A stretch of 9,679 nt of DNA from an uncultured Prevotella sp. GTDB lineage: Bacteria; Bacteroidota; Bacteroidia; Bacteroidales; Bacteroidaceae. The stretch spans positions 1-9,679 of the forward strand of contig CAMUQM010000065.1 in assembly GCA_947095945.1 (NCBI GenBank), in the 5' to 3' direction. Below are positions 1 through 5,915 of this stretch, piece after piece. The number at the start of each line of letters is the position of its first letter. Position 1 is the stretch's first letter. Below the pieces are notes generated by a model. The model searched no databases and was not told where the DNA came from. It saw only the letters and a program-made list of their open reading frames with translations. Made by a program: the position numbers and the translations under genes.

Positions 1-54
1 TAGAAAGCGTATGGTTTCCTTGTGCGGACGTGGGTTCGACTCCCACCAGGTCCA
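1..54 (+). ncRNA. ssrA: tmRNA (ssrA), 3' end only
   Basis: This is the 3' tRNA-like end of transfer-messenger RNA, which rescues stalled ribosomes and tags incomplete proteins for degradation. The visible part has the string TAGAAAGC-TATGGTTTCCT followed by GGACG, a T-arm with a GTGGG/CCCAC stem around a TTCGACT loop, and the acceptor strand CAGGTCC with discriminator A. This order matches the end of Bacteroidota tmRNA as I remember it, and it is not a normal tRNA because no anticodon arm sits at the usual distance from the T-arm. The genome reads CAT after the discriminator, so the 3' CCA is probably added after transcription. The tag-encoding part and the 5' acceptor strand lie outside the window. 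Confidence 0.92.
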
Positions 55-94
55 CATTATCTTCTCGAAAGAGGAGATTCTTATGAATTAGTAA

Positions 95-138
95 TAAAAC
101 GCAGGGGATGCACTGATTTGTGCATCCCCTGCGTTTTA
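95..138 (+). terminator. Strong intrinsic terminator of tmRNA
   Basis: A perfect 19-bp inverted repeat (95-113 with 120-138) closes a six-base loop. Its outer part is four A-T pairs and its inner part is GC-rich (GCAGGGGATGCA), so the transcript ends in UUUUA. It lies 40 bp after the tmRNA 3' end. Being symmetrical, it could also stop transcription from the right, although the nearest minus-strand gene there is a pseudogene. Confidence 0.9.
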
Positions 139-398
139 CTATTGCTTTAATTCTTAGTATAGTTGAGTTTCGTGTTGTTTGGTAATATCTACTCTATAAG
201 TTAACTATTAAATTCTTACTATTTAACGACAATAATAAAGCCTACTTACCATTTTCAAACGATGTGTTGGTGCTCAGCACGTGTCGTGCTATTGGTTAGC
301 ACCAATGGTGCTGAGCGCTAACACCATGCAATACATGACACCTTTAGAGGTAAGAAATGCACTATTCAAACTTTATCAGACAACACTCAACTGAATGA
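139..398. other. Non-coding spacer between tmRNA and esterase pseudogene
   Basis: I see no credible coding region here. The stretch is AT-rich, and its only clear structure is the palindromic repeat at 262-314 and the related bases just left of it. No TAnnTTTG promoter with a gene downstream can be assigned, since both flanking transcription units end in this gap. Confidence 0.6.
262..314 (-). repeat. Dispersed 53-bp palindromic repeat, copy A
   Basis: Read on the minus strand, this segment aligns without gaps to 4106-4158 on the plus strand, with 44 of 53 bases identical. It contains a perfect odd-length palindrome (AGCACCA-T-TGGTGCT on the minus strand) and a second short hairpin, AGCACG-TGT-CGTGCT. 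Looser similarity continues beyond the core into 241-261, including a TTTG-AAAA-TGG-like run. The structure fits a REP-like extragenic palindrome rather than a gene. Its presence in two intergenic gaps in opposite orientations suggests a genome-wide family, which is inference. Confidence 0.8.
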
Positions 399-1496
399 TT
401 ATTTACAAAAAACCTTCTTCAACATCTTTTCGTAGACTTGAGCATAAGCCACACAACCTATATCATTGGGGTGAGAAGCCTCTATCATAGCATCTTCCGT
501 GAAAGGGATATCCTTACTAAACTGATAATAGAGCCCACTAACACCCTCTTTCTGCAACTGATTTACAGCTGCCTGCAATGCCTTATTAGCAGTGCGCATA
601 CGCTCTTCTGCGTGTGGATTGAAAACAATATCAGCTTGTGGGTAGCTTTCTGACACAATGATTGGTGCTTTACTCTTCTTGCGAAGAGTAAAAATACCAT
701 AGCGGATACGCTCTGTTATCTCCTTATCCGTCAGACGATAACTATTAGGAATTGGGTCAAAAATAAAACATTTAACATCTATCTCGCTGATTGCATCAAA
801 GAGTGCAGGCTCCATTAAACAGGAACCACTAAATCCTAAGTTGACGATGTTATAACCTGTCAGTCGTTTAAGGATATTCGTCCATATAAGTCCGGGACGA
901 GAAGGAGATGCTCCCTGTACGATAGAAGAACCATAGATAACCACAGGCTTATCCTTTCGAGAAGGTATAAAGCGGAAAGAAGCTCCCTCGTCGCAGCCTA
1001 CCTTGAGGCTTGTCACTGTACTATAAGGAGGCAGAATCAACTCATAGACACCCTCCTTAGTCTCAAGATTGCGGAAAGTAAACGTTATCGTATCACCCCA
1101 GTTCCACTGCATGTGGTTGCCTATCCAATGTGTCAGGCCGCTTGCGTTGGTAGCATAGAGGTCTATACCAGCCTGATTGAGCCTTGACATATTAGACAAT
1201 TGCGGTGCATCAGCAATCGTGTATTTAACTTGTAGGTTGCGTGTGTTAGTAGAGAACTTTACACTTAGCCCTGCTGCATTCCTTGAAAGATTCTATACCT
1301 TTAATGGGACACGCTGATGGAAGCGTTCAGGCAATCGAGCATAGCTGCTACCTATCTCTCCCTCCCATACTCTTCCGTTGACAACAGACATCGCTTCTTG
1401 CATCGGGTCATACCAAGAGAAAGTCTGTGCTTAAGCCTGAATAGCACAAGAAAGGGTAAATACAAAGATAATGATTGCTGTAATAGATTTCCGCAT
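399..1496 (-). pseudogene. SGNH/GDSL esterase pseudogene (GxDLY + Lipase_GDSL_3 type), two in-frame stops
   Basis: Read from ATG at 1496, one frame runs 365 codons to 399 and is interrupted twice: TAA at 1433-1431 (codon 22) and TAG at 1295-1293 (codon 68). The same frame continues on both sides with family-like sequence. A signal peptide (MRKSITAIIIF...) ends at the first stop. Next come the N-terminal beta domain with SYARLPERFHQ and NLSRNAAGL, the GIDLY motif near codons 110-114, and the SGNH domain with YGSSIVQG (Ser near codon 191), NLGFSGS and a final HP. The conserved Asp three residues before the catalytic His appears as Glu (EASH), a further sign of decay or divergence. Related proteins have Trp where TAG stands, so TGG-to-TAG is the likely change; the first stop fits CAA-to-TAA. 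A downstream start (TTG 1199 or ATG 1190) would lack the export signal and half of the N-terminal domain. It follows queF by 33 bp. Confidence 0.85.
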
Positions 1497-1529
1497 ATCT
1501 TATGGTTTTTAATTATCAGTACACCTTCC

Positions 1530-1985
1530 TTATTCGTGAGTTGCAAGTCGTTGCTCAGCTAACTGCTCATACTTCGTACCCTTACGACCATAATTCGCAT
1601 AAGGATAAATGCTGATACCGCCACGTGGTGTAAAGATTCCTGTAACCTCGATATACTTAGGGTCCATCAATTTGATAAGGTCCTTCATAATCGTATTTAC
1701 ACAATCCTCATGAAAATCACCATGATTACGGAAGCTAAAGAGATAAAGCTTCAAGCTTTTGCTCTCTACCATACGTACGTCTGGGATGTATGAAATACGA
1801 ATCTCAGCAAAGTCTGGCTGACCAGTGATAGGACATAGACTCGTGAATTCTGGGCAATTGAAACGTACCCAATAGTCATTATCGGGATGCTTATTTACAA
1901 ACGACTCCAACACCTCTGGTGCATAATCCACCTTGTACTGGGTCTTTGAGCCTAATGACTGCAACCCTTCTTTTTCTCTTTCCAT
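1530..1985 (-). CDS. queF: NADPH-dependent 7-cyano-7-deazaguanine (preQ0) reductase QueF
   Basis: QueF reduces the nitrile of preQ0 to the aminomethyl group of preQ1 using NADPH, the step before preQ1 is inserted into tRNA on the way to queuosine. The protein is cytosolic. At 151 residues it has the size of the short, unimodular class. Visible hallmarks are FTSLCPITGQPD with the nucleophile Cys51 and the acid Asp58, the QueF signature ESKSLKLY (74-81), and FRNHGDFHEDC with a substrate-binding Glu near 93. It lies 82 bp downstream of the precursor transporter gene on the same strand and is probably co-transcribed with it, separated by a hairpin. No other queuosine biosynthesis gene is in the window, so the pair fits precursor salvage, although queC/D/E may lie elsewhere. 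A weak hairpin directly precedes its ATG. Confidence 0.95.
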   Translation of the reverse strand: MEREKEGLQSLGSKTQYKVDYAPEVLESFVNKHPDNDYWVRFNCPEFTSLCPITGQPDFAEIRISYIPDVRMVESKSLKLYLFSFRNHGDFHEDCVNTIMKDLIKLMDPKYIEVTGIFTPRGGISIYPYANYGRKGTKYEQLAEQRLATHE

Positions 1986-1986
1986 A

Positions 1987-2003
1987 TTCTTTATGTTAAA
2001 GAA
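1987..2003 (-). promoter_or_regulatory. Small hairpin at the queF start codon
   Basis: A perfect 7-bp inverted repeat (TTCTTTA, loop ACA, TAAAGAA on the minus strand) ends one base before the queF ATG. It is nearly all A-U, so it is weak, but it sits exactly where the ribosome must load. It could lower initiation unless translation from yhhQ or the state of the neighbouring hairpin opens it. A role is inference. Confidence 0.4.
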
Positions 2004-2004
2004 A

Positions 2005-2055
2005 TTAAGCCAATAAGGTTTAGAGCCCAGAGAGCAACAAATCTTATTGGCTTAA
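2005..2055 (-). promoter_or_regulatory. Intercistronic hairpin between yhhQ and queF
   Basis: A perfect 13-bp inverted repeat (TTAAGCCAATAAG at 2055-2043 on the minus strand, complement at 2017-2005) encloses a 25-base loop containing GCTCTC and GGGCTC. It begins 12 bases after the yhhQ stop. Only AATTTCTTT follows it, so it is a poor intrinsic terminator. It may instead be a processing or stability element or an attenuator. A mini-ORF (MKQGLSQ, ATG at 2067 abutting the yhhQ TAA) reads into the 5' arm, so translating ribosomes could melt the hairpin. Confidence 0.6.
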
Positions 2056-2067
2056 CCCTTGTTTCAT

Positions 2068-2760
2068 TTAATTTAATGCAAATATCTTCCAAATACTATA
2101 ATTTACATCATTATCGTAAGCATCTTCTCCCTCATGTGACTTCAAAGCCTTTACGATACGAATGGTGACGGGAAGAGCAATTACTTCATAAACAGTCTTC
2201 AATAGCACCTGCCATAACATCAACTTTGGGAGTTCCTCGGTTGGAACAACACCACCCAATGCCAATGGGAAGAAGATAATCGAGTCAAAGCCTTCACCAA
2301 CAATGGTACTGAGAATTGCACGTAATGAGAAATTACGTCCCTTGTCGCGAATCTTCATCTTACTCATCACATAGGCATTAGCAAATGAGCCTATGATGAA
2401 AGCAACGAAAGAGGCAGCTGCTACACGTGGAGCCAGACCAAAGATAGCGTGGAAGCCAGCATCATTATCCCAATAAGGTGCACCGGGAATCCAGTCACAC
2501 AGCGCTCCCATTGCCACAAAAAAGAAGTTCATCGCAAAACCCGTCCATATCAACAGACGTGCCTTCTGAAAGCCCCAAACCTCACAGACACAATCGTTGA
2601 TGATGTAAGAGATAGGAAACACTATCAATCCACCTGTCAATGAGATACCTAACACTGAAATTTGCTTTGTCTCGAGAATGTTTGCCGCAATAAGGCAAAC
2701 ACAAAAGAGGATGCTGAAAAGCATAAACAGCACACTCACCTGTTGTTTACTTTTTGTCAT
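2068..2760 (-). CDS. yhhQ: Queuosine-precursor transporter, YhhQ/QPTR family
   Basis: This is a 230-residue inner-membrane protein of the YhhQ family (Vut_1), whose characterised members import the queuosine precursors preQ0 and/or preQ1. It has about six hydrophobic segments: after a short charged N-terminus (MTKSKQQ), roughly residues 8-28, 35-55, 69-90, 105-130, 145-170 and 180-205. The family signature is at 54-68, INDCVCEVWGFQKAR, equivalent to the D-x-x-x-E-x-x-G motif of relatives. Later comes EGFDSIIFFPLA, with the acidic pair typical of the family. Start ATG 2760 is fixed by the riboswitch tail that runs straight into it. Linkage to queF makes a queuosine-precursor role much more likely than the older generic label of integral membrane protein. 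Regulation is probably by the preQ1-I riboswitch immediately upstream. Which precursor it carries is not shown, but QueF next door favours preQ0. Confidence 0.93.
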   Translation of the reverse strand: MTKSKQQVSVLFMLFSILFCVCLIAANILETKQISVLGISLTGGLIVFPISYIINDCVCEVWGFQKARLLIWTGFAMNFFFVAMGALCDWIPGAPYWDNDAGFHAIFGLAPRVAAASFVAFIIGSFANAYVMSKMKIRDKGRNFSLRAILSTIVGEGFDSIIFFPLALGGVVPTEELPKLMLWQVLLKTVYEVIALPVTIRIVKALKSHEGEDAYDNDVNYSIWKIFALN

Positions 2761-2799
2761 TTTCTTGTTTTGTTAAAGGGGGTTGATCAAGTACCCCTA
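2761..2799 (-). promoter_or_regulatory. PreQ1-I riboswitch, translational type
   Basis: On the minus strand the leader has stem P1, AGGGG (2798-2794) with CCCCT (2781-2777). The loop is UACUUGAUCAA, and the A-rich tail UUAACAAAACAAG is the same as the tail I recall from the Thermoanaerobacter tengcongensis aptamer. Loop bases CUUG (2791-2788) are fully complementary to tail bases CAAG (2767-2764), which gives the H-type pseudoknot helix P2. C2782, preceded by AA just before P1, aligns with the cytosine that pairs with preQ1. The tail is three bases from the yhhQ ATG, so ligand binding would bury the initiation region and lower translation of the transporter. No separate expression platform is needed, as in other short translational members. 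Confidence 0.9.
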
Positions 2800-2815
2800 T
2801 TCAATAAAGTGGCTG

Positions 2816-2823
2816 CAAAGGTA
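2816..2823 (-). promoter_or_regulatory. -7 promoter element for yhhQ-queF
   Basis: TACCTTTG on the minus strand matches the Bacteroidota -7 consensus TAnnTTTG. Transcription would begin near 2810, giving a leader of about 50 bases that just contains the whole preQ1 aptamer. A convincing -33 TTTG at 19-21 bp is not visible. Confidence 0.6.
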
Positions 2824-2943
2824 CACATTTTTATCTAAATAAACGTAAGAAGCAAACAAAATGCTAAATAACACACACAAGGGAATAACATTATATTTCT
2901 ATACGTTTTGTTTCAAGGAGCTCAGGTTTATATCCAAAAAAAA

Positions 2944-2961
2944 CATAATAACCCTATTATG
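2944..2961. promoter_or_regulatory. Palindrome at the -33 position of the thioredoxin-like gene
   Basis: CATAATA-ACCC-TATTATG is a perfect 7-bp inverted repeat with a four-base centre. Its right arm falls where the -33 box of the promoter at 2978-2985 would be, so it is a candidate operator. The composition is AT-rich and a chance occurrence is possible. Confidence 0.35.
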
Positions 2962-2977
2962 ATCAGCAGAAAATCAT

Positions 2978-2985
2978 TACTTTTG
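2978..2985 (+). promoter_or_regulatory. -7 promoter element for the thioredoxin-like gene
   Basis: TACTTTTG matches TAnnTTTG and lies 25 bp before the ATG at 3011, so the leader would be roughly 20 bases. No standard -33 TTTG is seen at the expected spacing. The downstream leader is A-rich (AAAAGAATAACTAAA), as is usual where a Shine-Dalgarno sequence is absent. Confidence 0.6.
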
Positions 2986-3010
2986 TAGCCGTATCAAAAG
3001 AATAACTAAA

Positions 3011-3847
3011 ATGAAAAAGATTATTTTAATGACAGTACTGGCTACAGCTGCTTTCACTGCAAATGCGCAGGACATCAAGCCATACGAAGAGAAAATGTCC
3101 CAGATAGAGACACAGTATAAATCACTTGAGGCAGCCTATCAGGCTTTCGGTAAGAAAGACCCTACAACCTTCACAGATGCGGAAAAGGCTAAGTTGAACG
3201 AGATTATGGGAAAAGCCGACTCTCTTTACAATGTACAGAAGAATACAGCCTTAGAGATTGCAAGGAAGTTTAAAGATACAAAGTTCCCTGCAAAATATGT
3301 TGCAAAAATCATGTATGACCTTGAGTTCGATGAGCTGAAAGAACTTTGCGATCCTAACACTGGCTACTATAATGAGGCAGAAATGACAAAGCCAAAGCAG
3401 TTGTTTGAGTCTTACAAATTGCGTCAACCGGGTTCTATGTACAAAGACCTCACAATGGAAGACCTCAATGGCAAGCAGGTAAAGCTAAGCGATTGGGTTG
3501 GTAAAGGTAAATATGTATTGGTAGACTTCTGGGCAAGCTGGTGCGGTCCTTGTCGTGCTGAAATGCCAAATGTAGTAGAGGCTTACAAGCGTTTTAAGGA
3601 CAAAGGTCTGGAGATTATTGGCATCAGCTTCGACAACAAGAAGTTGCAATGGTCAGCCGCTGTTGAGAAATTAGGTATGACTTGGCCTCAGATGTCAGAC
3701 CTAAAGGGCTGGGAGTCAACTGCCTCAGCAGTCTATGGAATCCGCAGTATTCCTTCTAACATCCTCATTGACCCACAGGGTAAGATTGTTGCTATGGACC
3801 TCAGAGAGAATAAATTGCACGAGGTATTGGCTGAGAAGTTCAAATAA
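3011..3847 (+). CDS. Exported thioredoxin-fold (TlpA/AhpC-TSA type) disulfide oxidoreductase
   Basis: The 278-residue product has a signal peptide, MKKIILMTVLATAAFTANA, with likely cleavage before Gln20-Asp21. Residues 20-138 are a charged, mostly helical region with no domain I recognise. Residues 139-278 form a thioredoxin-like domain: QPGSMYKDLTMEDLNGK, LVDFWASWCGPC with redox Cys178 and Cys181, GLEIIGISFDN, and cis-proline Pro248 in RSIPSN. Family knowledge places such proteins in the periplasm, reducing or exchanging disulfides, for example in cytochrome c maturation or oxidative-stress defence; the partner here is unknown. Proteins of this type in Bacteroidota often carry an N-terminal DUF4369 beta domain, but the helical region here does not look like one. 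The gene stands alone, divergent from yhhQ and closed by the terminator at 3943-3992. Cys113 in the N-terminal region is an extra cysteine whose role is unclear. Confidence 0.9.
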   Translation: MKKIILMTVLATAAFTANAQDIKPYEEKMSQIETQYKSLEAAYQAFGKKDPTTFTDAEKAKLNEIMGKADSLYNVQKNTALEIARKFKDTKFPAKYVAKIMYDLEFDELKELCDPNTGYYNEAEMTKPKQLFESYKLRQPGSMYKDLTMEDLNGKQVKLSDWVGKGKYVLVDFWASWCGPCRAEMPNVVEAYKRFKDKGLEIIGISFDNKKLQWSAAVEKLGMTWPQMSDLKGWESTASAVYGIRSIPSNILIDPQGKIVAMDLRENKLHEVLAEKFK

Positions 3848-3942
3848 AAGAAAAGCAAAAAGGCAAAAAAGCTTTTACACTCATTCGAGGAGCTGACAAA
3901 TTTATAACAGACACTCTGGGAAATTATAACATTATAAATATT

Positions 3943-3992
3943 AAAAAGAGCCATATCTAACTCTAACCATGAGTTCAGATATGGCTCTTTTT
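3943..3992 (+). terminator. Intrinsic terminator after the thioredoxin-like gene
   Basis: A perfect 16-bp stem (AAAAAGAGCCATATCT with its complement at 3977-3992) continues past a one-base bulge into AACTC/GAGTT and ends in a run of five Ts. It begins 95 bases after the stop codon. Because A and T runs flank both arms it can work in both directions. Confidence 0.88.
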
Positions 3993-4105
3993 CTGTTATT
4001 AAGGATATTGTTCTCCAGTAAGTTTTATTTACTTTTCGGTCATACAACACTTTTCTAAGGAGAAATTAACCCCACTATAGTTACACATTATATAGCTTTT
4101 AAACC

Positions 4106-4158
4106 TCAACACCATTGGTGCTTACCATCAGCACCACACGTGCGGGGCTACAACACAT
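4106..4158 (+). repeat. Dispersed 53-bp palindromic repeat, copy B
   Basis: This segment is the plus-strand counterpart of copy A at 262-314, with 44 of 53 bases the same and no gaps. It keeps the CACCA-T-TGGTG palindrome and the ACACGTGC block. Similarity appears to carry on weakly to about 4190 (TTTGTAAAAGTTGGGTAG against TTTGAAAATGGTAAGTAG beside copy A). One arm of the longer copy A palindrome is degraded here (AACACCA instead of AGCACCA). Confidence 0.8.
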
Positions 4159-4203
4159 TTGTAAAAGTTGGGTAGTTACTTATAATTCAATAGTATCTTT
4201 CTT

Positions 4204-4246
4204 CTTTGCTTTAGCTCAGAAAGTATCGCCTAAGCTAAAGCCAAAG
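4204..4246 (-). terminator. Hairpin at the 3' end of the antiporter gene
   Basis: CTTTGGCTTTAGCT (4246-4233 on the minus strand) pairs with AGCTAAAGCAAAG with a single bulged base, across a 16-base loop. It starts just after the antiporter stop codon. No T-run follows on either strand, so it is more likely a 3'-end stabiliser or a weak or Rho-assisted stop than a classical intrinsic terminator. Confidence 0.5.
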
Positions 4247-4252
4247 AATGTA

Positions 4253-5188
4253 TTATAATAAGGAATAGATATAACCTACAAACACTGCCGTTAGCACAGC
4301 TCCCTCCCATCGCTCAATCTTATACTTAGTAAAGGAGAAAAGCCATACAAGCATGATTGAGATAACAAGCATAGAAAGGTCGGTTGCTGTAATTCCATTC
4401 AATGTCATTGGTGTTATCACACCTGTAATACCAAGGATAGCAAGGATATTAAACACGTTAGAACCAAGCGCATTTCCTATGGCAATACCGCTATTTCCTT
4501 TGCGAGCAGACACAACACTTGTTGCCAATTCTGGAAGAGAAGTTCCTCCAGCCACAATGGTCAAACCAATAACTGCTTCTGATACACCGAGATTTGTTGC
4601 TACAGCTGTAGCACCCTCTACAAACAAGTTACTACCACCTATCAAACAAAGCAGTCCGACGAGAATCCAAACAACAGACAGCCACGTTGCCATCGGCTGC
4701 TTTCCTTCAGTTTCAACAGCTGTCTCAACATCCGTACTTTGCTTCTTTGCGCCTTTAAGAGTCATATACATAAAGATGAGGAACATCGCAAAGAGAATAC
4801 CTGCATCAATCCTACTAATATTCCCGTCAAGGCACATTATCAGTAGCAAAGCTGATGCTACAAGCGCAAAAGGGATATCCTTCCTTACTGTAGTTTCCAT
4901 AATTGTCATCGGTGCCACCAATGCCGACACACCAACAATGAGTAAAGCATTGAATATGTTTGAACCAACAATATTACCTACGGCTAAGTCTGATGTTCCC
5001 TTCAATGCTGAAATGAAACTTACACAGAACTCTGGCATACTTGTTCCCATCGCAACAATCGTCAATCCTATCACTATCTGTGTCATCTTCATCTTCTCAG
5101 CAACAGCCACTGCACCATCTGTCAAGCGGTCAGCGCCCCATAAAACGAGGGCTATACCCACAACAATAAATAAAATATTCAGTAACAT
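4253..5188 (-). CDS. Calcium/sodium antiporter, CaCA family (YrbG-like)
   Basis: This is a 311-residue inner-membrane exchanger of the CaCA superfamily, which typically exports Ca2+ in exchange for Na+ or H+. It has the two inverted alpha repeats of the family. Alpha-1 has GTSMPE (48-53) with Glu53 and GNIVGSNIFN (71-80). Alpha-2 has GGTSLPE (214-220) with Glu220 and GNALGSNVFN (238-247). These Glu and Asn residues form the ion site. About ten hydrophobic segments are visible, and a polar loop (about 145-167, KKQSTDVETAVETEGKQ) joins the halves. Length and layout fit prokaryotic YrbG/NCX-type proteins. It begins 50 bp after the Crp/Fnr regulator on the same strand and no TAnnTTTG element is evident in that gap, so the two may be co-transcribed. 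The actual cation specificity cannot be read from sequence. Confidence 0.93.
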   Translation of the reverse strand: MLLNILFIVVGIALVLWGADRLTDGAVAVAEKMKMTQIVIGLTIVAMGTSMPEFCVSFISALKGTSDLAVGNIVGSNIFNALLIVGVSALVAPMTIMETTVRKDIPFALVASALLLIMCLDGNISRIDAGILFAMFLIFMYMTLKGAKKQSTDVETAVETEGKQPMATWLSVVWILVGLLCLIGGSNLFVEGATAVATNLGVSEAVIGLTIVAGGTSLPELATSVVSARKGNSGIAIGNALGSNVFNILAILGITGVITPMTLNGITATDLSMLVISIMLVWLFSFTKYKIERWEGAVLTAVFVGYIYSLL

Positions 5189-5238
5189 TAAATCTTAGAA
5201 TATAGAATAAATAAAATATACTTGAGGAATAAGACCGC

Positions 5239-5910
5239 TTACTTTAACATCTTTCTGCGGTCAAGAATCTTGATTGTTCGCCCATGAATTTCTATCGCCC
5301 CCTCTTTCTCAAAGTCTGATAGAACACGAAGCAAGGAGAATTTCTGAATGCCAAACGAGTCTGCTATCTCCTGCCGTGAACGCTCCAAATGCACTTCATT
5401 GCTGCCCTGCTCGCCTGCACGCTCCATCAAAAGATAAGCTACTTTCTCACGTACAGTAAACAGACTAAGTACCTTCATCTTCTGCGTTAGGAACACATCA
5501 ATATTTGAGAGAATACGAATAAAGTTCATACGAATCACCTCATCGATATCTATCAGACGTTTCAACTCCTCTGGACGCATACGAAACAGCTGCACCTTCC
5601 CATCCGTTTCAACACTCACAGGCAGACTCCTATCCTTAGAAAAGATGAAAGCAGGGGCTACCATATTACCACTATGTAATCGACTTACCTCTACTTGCTT
5701 GCCAGATAAAGCTGCCATACGACAGATGAGATTTCCACTCACCACAATATCTACATACTTACAGGGCATGCCCGCCAAGGCATATACCTCATGCGAAGGC
5801 AGGGAAACCAACTGATGGCTGACGTTGCCTAACGTTAATTCTATTTCTATCTCACTCATTCCTGCGAAAAGCGGACAGGAACGGAGTGCTTTCATCACAT
5901 TATTTTCCAT
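5239..5910 (-). CDS. Crp/Fnr-family transcriptional regulator
   Basis: The protein of about 223 residues has an N-terminal cyclic-nucleotide-type beta-barrel (ALRSCPLFAGMSEIEIE ... VSGNLICRMAALSGKQ ... LHSGNMVAPAF), a long dimerisation helix (ELKRLIDIDEVIRMNFIRIL), and a C-terminal winged helix. The recognition segment is SRQEIADSFGIQKFSLLRVLSDFEKEGAI and the wing is IHGRTIKIL. The few cysteines do not form an FNR-type iron-sulfur cluster set, and the barrel lacks an obvious cAMP-binding RxS signature, so the effector is unknown. Divergence from a RIC-like hemerythrin gene suggests a nitric-oxide or redox regulator of the HcpR/DNR kind (inference). Possible starts are ATG 5910 and ATG 5895. 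A TAnnTTTG at 5923-5916 would put the transcript start almost at 5910, giving a leaderless message or a start at 5895. GTG 5916 is unlikely because it overlaps that element. Confidence 0.88.
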   Translation of the reverse strand: MENNVMKALRSCPLFAGMSEIEIELTLGNVSHQLVSLPSHEVYALAGMPCKYVDIVVSGNLICRMAALSGKQVEVSRLHSGNMVAPAFIFSKDRSLPVSVETDGKVQLFRMRPEELKRLIDIDEVIRMNFIRILSNIDVFLTQKMKVLSLFTVREKVAYLLMERAGEQGSNEVHLERSRQEIADSFGIQKFSLLRVLSDFEKEGAIEIHGRTIKILDRRKMLK

Positions 5911-5915
5911 GGTCA

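Larger units (their letters stand above)
3993..4252. other. Non-coding gap between convergent genes
   Basis: This gap holds no credible gene. It carries copy B of the dispersed repeat (4106-4158) and a hairpin (4204-4246) next to the antiporter stop codon; the remaining sequence is AT-rich without evident signals. Confidence 0.6.

Noticed and set aside
1..54. Ordinary tRNA gene
   Set aside because: A T-arm and acceptor strand are present, but no anticodon arm precedes them at tRNA distance, and the upstream string matches tmRNA.
162..392. Inverted repeat (AGTTGAGT..GTTGT / ACAACACTCAACT) flanking the spacer around repeat copy A as ends of an insertion element
   Set aside because: The match is short, is interrupted by five bases, has no target-site duplication or coding sequence, and could be chance in AT-rich DNA.
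399..1199. Intact 266-residue esterase starting at TTG 1199
   Set aside because: The same frame continues upstream with clear family sequence and a signal peptide, broken only by two stops. The shorter frame begins in the middle of the N-terminal domain with no initiation context.
1293..1433. Stop-codon reassignment or selenocysteine/pyrrolysine readthrough explaining the two in-frame stops
   Set aside because: One stop is TAA and the other TAG, neither is in a catalytic position, and all neighbouring genes use standard stops. Simple nonsense mutation is the easier explanation.
1317..1562. Short open frames on both strands between queF and the esterase
   Set aside because: They lie out of frame within the pseudogene 5' region and the queF 3' end and have low-complexity or patternless translations.
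3733..4050. 105-residue minus-strand open frame across the end of the thioredoxin-like gene
   Set aside because: It overlaps the coding end and the terminator hairpin, and the translation has no recognisable pattern.
4353..5198. 281-residue plus-strand open frame opposite the antiporter gene
   Set aside because: It is antisense to a gene with full CaCA motifs; its translation is Pro/Thr/Ser/Ile-rich without any family motif, as expected from a shadow frame.
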